NCBI RefSeq assembly: GCF_000422205.1 | Contig: NZ_ATHV01000011.1 | Location: forward strand, 1-64,000 | Direction of reading: 5' to 3' | Length of the DNA stretch: 64,000 bases | Source: Desulfovibrio sp. X2 | GTDB taxonomy: Bacteria; Desulfobacterota; Desulfovibrionia; Desulfovibrionales; Desulfovibrionaceae | Shown here: one piece after another, positions 63,221 through 64,000 of the stretch | How the letters are laid out: each line of letters opens with the position of its first letter | How positions within the stretch are numbered: position 1 is the first letter of the stretch | Program-made: the position numbers and the translations under genes | Notes under the pieces: model-generated | The model's database searches: none | Seen by the model: only the letters and a program-made list of their open reading frames with translations | Told to the model about the DNA's origin: nothing

Positions 63221-64000
63221 ATGACGATCATCAGAAACGGCAGCGTCCTCCTGCCGGACGGAACCTTCGAGGATCGCGACGTCCACGTCGCGGACGGCAT
63301 AATCGTCTCCCTGGACGGCCCCCGAAACGGCCGGACGGGCACGACGGGCCTGGTCGTCGACGCCGCCGGGCTGCTCGTGCTGCCCGGCCTCGTGGATCTG
63401 CACGGCGATGCCTTTGAACGACAGCTTATGCCCCGGCCCGGCGTCTCCTTCCCCCATGTCCTGGCCCTCGTGGAGACGGATCGCCAGATGGCCGCAAGCG
63501 GCATCACCACGGCTTTCCACGGCCTGACCTGCTCCTTCGAGCCCGGGCTGCGCAGCCTCGACGCAGCAATCCGCTTCCTCGACGAACTCGACGCCGCGCG
63601 CCCGCTCCTCGGCTGCGACACCCGCGTCCACCTGCGCTTCGAGAACCACAACCTCGATGCCGCGCCCAAGGCCGAGGCCTGGATCGACTCCGGCCGCGTC
63701 GACCTCCTCTCCTTCAACGACCACCTCGCCTTCATGCTCGCCAGGCTCGACGACCGGAACAAGATGACCACCTACCTCGCCCGCACCGGCCTTTCGCGCG
63801 ACGACTTCGCCGCGCTCCTGCGCCGCGCCGAGGCGCACGGCGCCGACGTGCCCGCCGCCCTCGGCCGCCTGGCCGCCGCGGCCCGCGCACGGAACCTGCC
63901 CATCGCCTCGCACGACGACCCCTCACCCGAGGTCCGCGGCCGCTACCGCGCCCTGGGCAGCCGCGTCTCCGATTTCCCAGAGACCATGGATACCGCCCGC
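63221..64000 (+). CDS. phnM: PhnM-type amidohydrolase, second copy (partial, runs off window)
   Basis: 260 codons are visible with no stop. The amidohydrolase metal site reads LPGLVDLHGDAFERQLMPRPGV (split; about residues 59-80), with later ASGITTAFHGLTCSFEPGL and IASHDDPSPE. This subclass differs from the canonical PhnM at 47882 (HGDAFERQ versus HTDNMEGH). It should hydrolyse a ribosyl-phosphonate triphosphate or a related substrate. It is divergent from phnD2 across the TAGACCA dyad. A GAGG lies about 11 bases before the ATG. Confidence 0.9.
   Translation, partial: MTIIRNGSVLLPDGTFEDRDVHVADGIIVSLDGPRNGRTGTTGLVVDAAGLLVLPGLVDLHGDAFERQLMPRPGVSFPHVLALVETDRQMAASGITTAFHGLTCSFEPGLRSLDAAIRFLDELDAARPLLGCDTRVHLRFENHNLDAAPKAEAWIDSGRVDLLSFNDHLAFMLARLDDRNKMTTYLARTGLSRDDFAALLRRAEAHGADVPAALGRLAAAARARNLPIASHDDPSPEVRGRYRALGSRVSDFPETMDTAR

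Overview
The window is high-GC bacterial DNA with dense, tightly packed operons. The gene content (C-P lyase, MCP and CheR/CheX chemotaxis genes, HDOD and PilZ signalling proteins, type III glutamine synthetase, DUF47/Pit phosphate genes, hemerythrin) fits a free-living Gram-negative, most likely a Desulfovibrionales-type deltaproteobacterium. That placement is inference from gene content, because no rRNA or other marker is present. Bases 1-73 are Illumina paired-end adapter, so the left edge is an artificial contig end. The right edge cuts through a gene.

Layout. 80-2690: LOG-family phosphoribohydrolase, TetR regulator and an orphan FtsX/MacB-type permease (all minus). 2691-4350: a REP-like element, tRNA-Leu(UAA), then an AT-rich islet carrying one unrecognised gene. 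4472-8789: Tat-exported hemerythrin, a winged-helix methyltransferase, a NifX-like protein, an unknown protein and a DUF47 gene. 8782-10617: Pit phosphate transporter with a second DUF47 gene convergent to it. 10719-13451: cheR-HDOD-cheX operon. 13866-16040: malate synthase G. 16248-23022: a hybrid histidine kinase, then a coupled set of a second kinase and two response-regulator fusions (HDOD, and a degenerate HD domain). 23187-27552: small unknown genes, VanZ-like protein, two PilZ proteins and a TPR protein. 27659-27713: five tandem 11-bp repeats. 27781-34071: FAD oxidoreductase, EamA and MarC membrane proteins, MltC-like lytic transglycosylase and YifB/ComM ATPase. 34672-38927: a class I aldolase homologue lacking its expected lysine, a GNAT-histone deacetylase fusion and an EamA transporter. 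39130-43227: divergent glutamine synthetases (type III and type I). 43482-46360: MCP and an unknown membrane protein.

46601-64000 is a phosphonate island. One minus-strand operon encodes the full C-P lyase core phnGHIJKLM followed by a DUF1045 protein and phnN. Divergent to it is a phnF-type GntR regulator. Two complete phnCDE transporters follow (55.0-57.8 kb and 60.4-62.95 kb). Between them lies a plus-strand operon of a hexapeptide acetyltransferase, a metallophosphoesterase and a second phnF-like regulator. A second phnM-type amidohydrolase starts at 63221 and runs off the end. Together these genes would import phosphonates, couple them to a ribosyl triphosphate, cleave the C-P bond with radical-SAM PhnJ and return ribose phosphates through PhnN. 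A clean dyad (63083-63105) and three direct repeats (57926-58000) lie in the divergent control regions. No phnP is seen in the window; the metallophosphoesterase or the 2H-type DUF1045 protein could fill that step.

Other points of interest are a dispersed two-hairpin repeat family (four copies), the writer-eraser GNAT/HDAC fusion, the 11-bp iteron block, and enzymes or domains with key residues missing.
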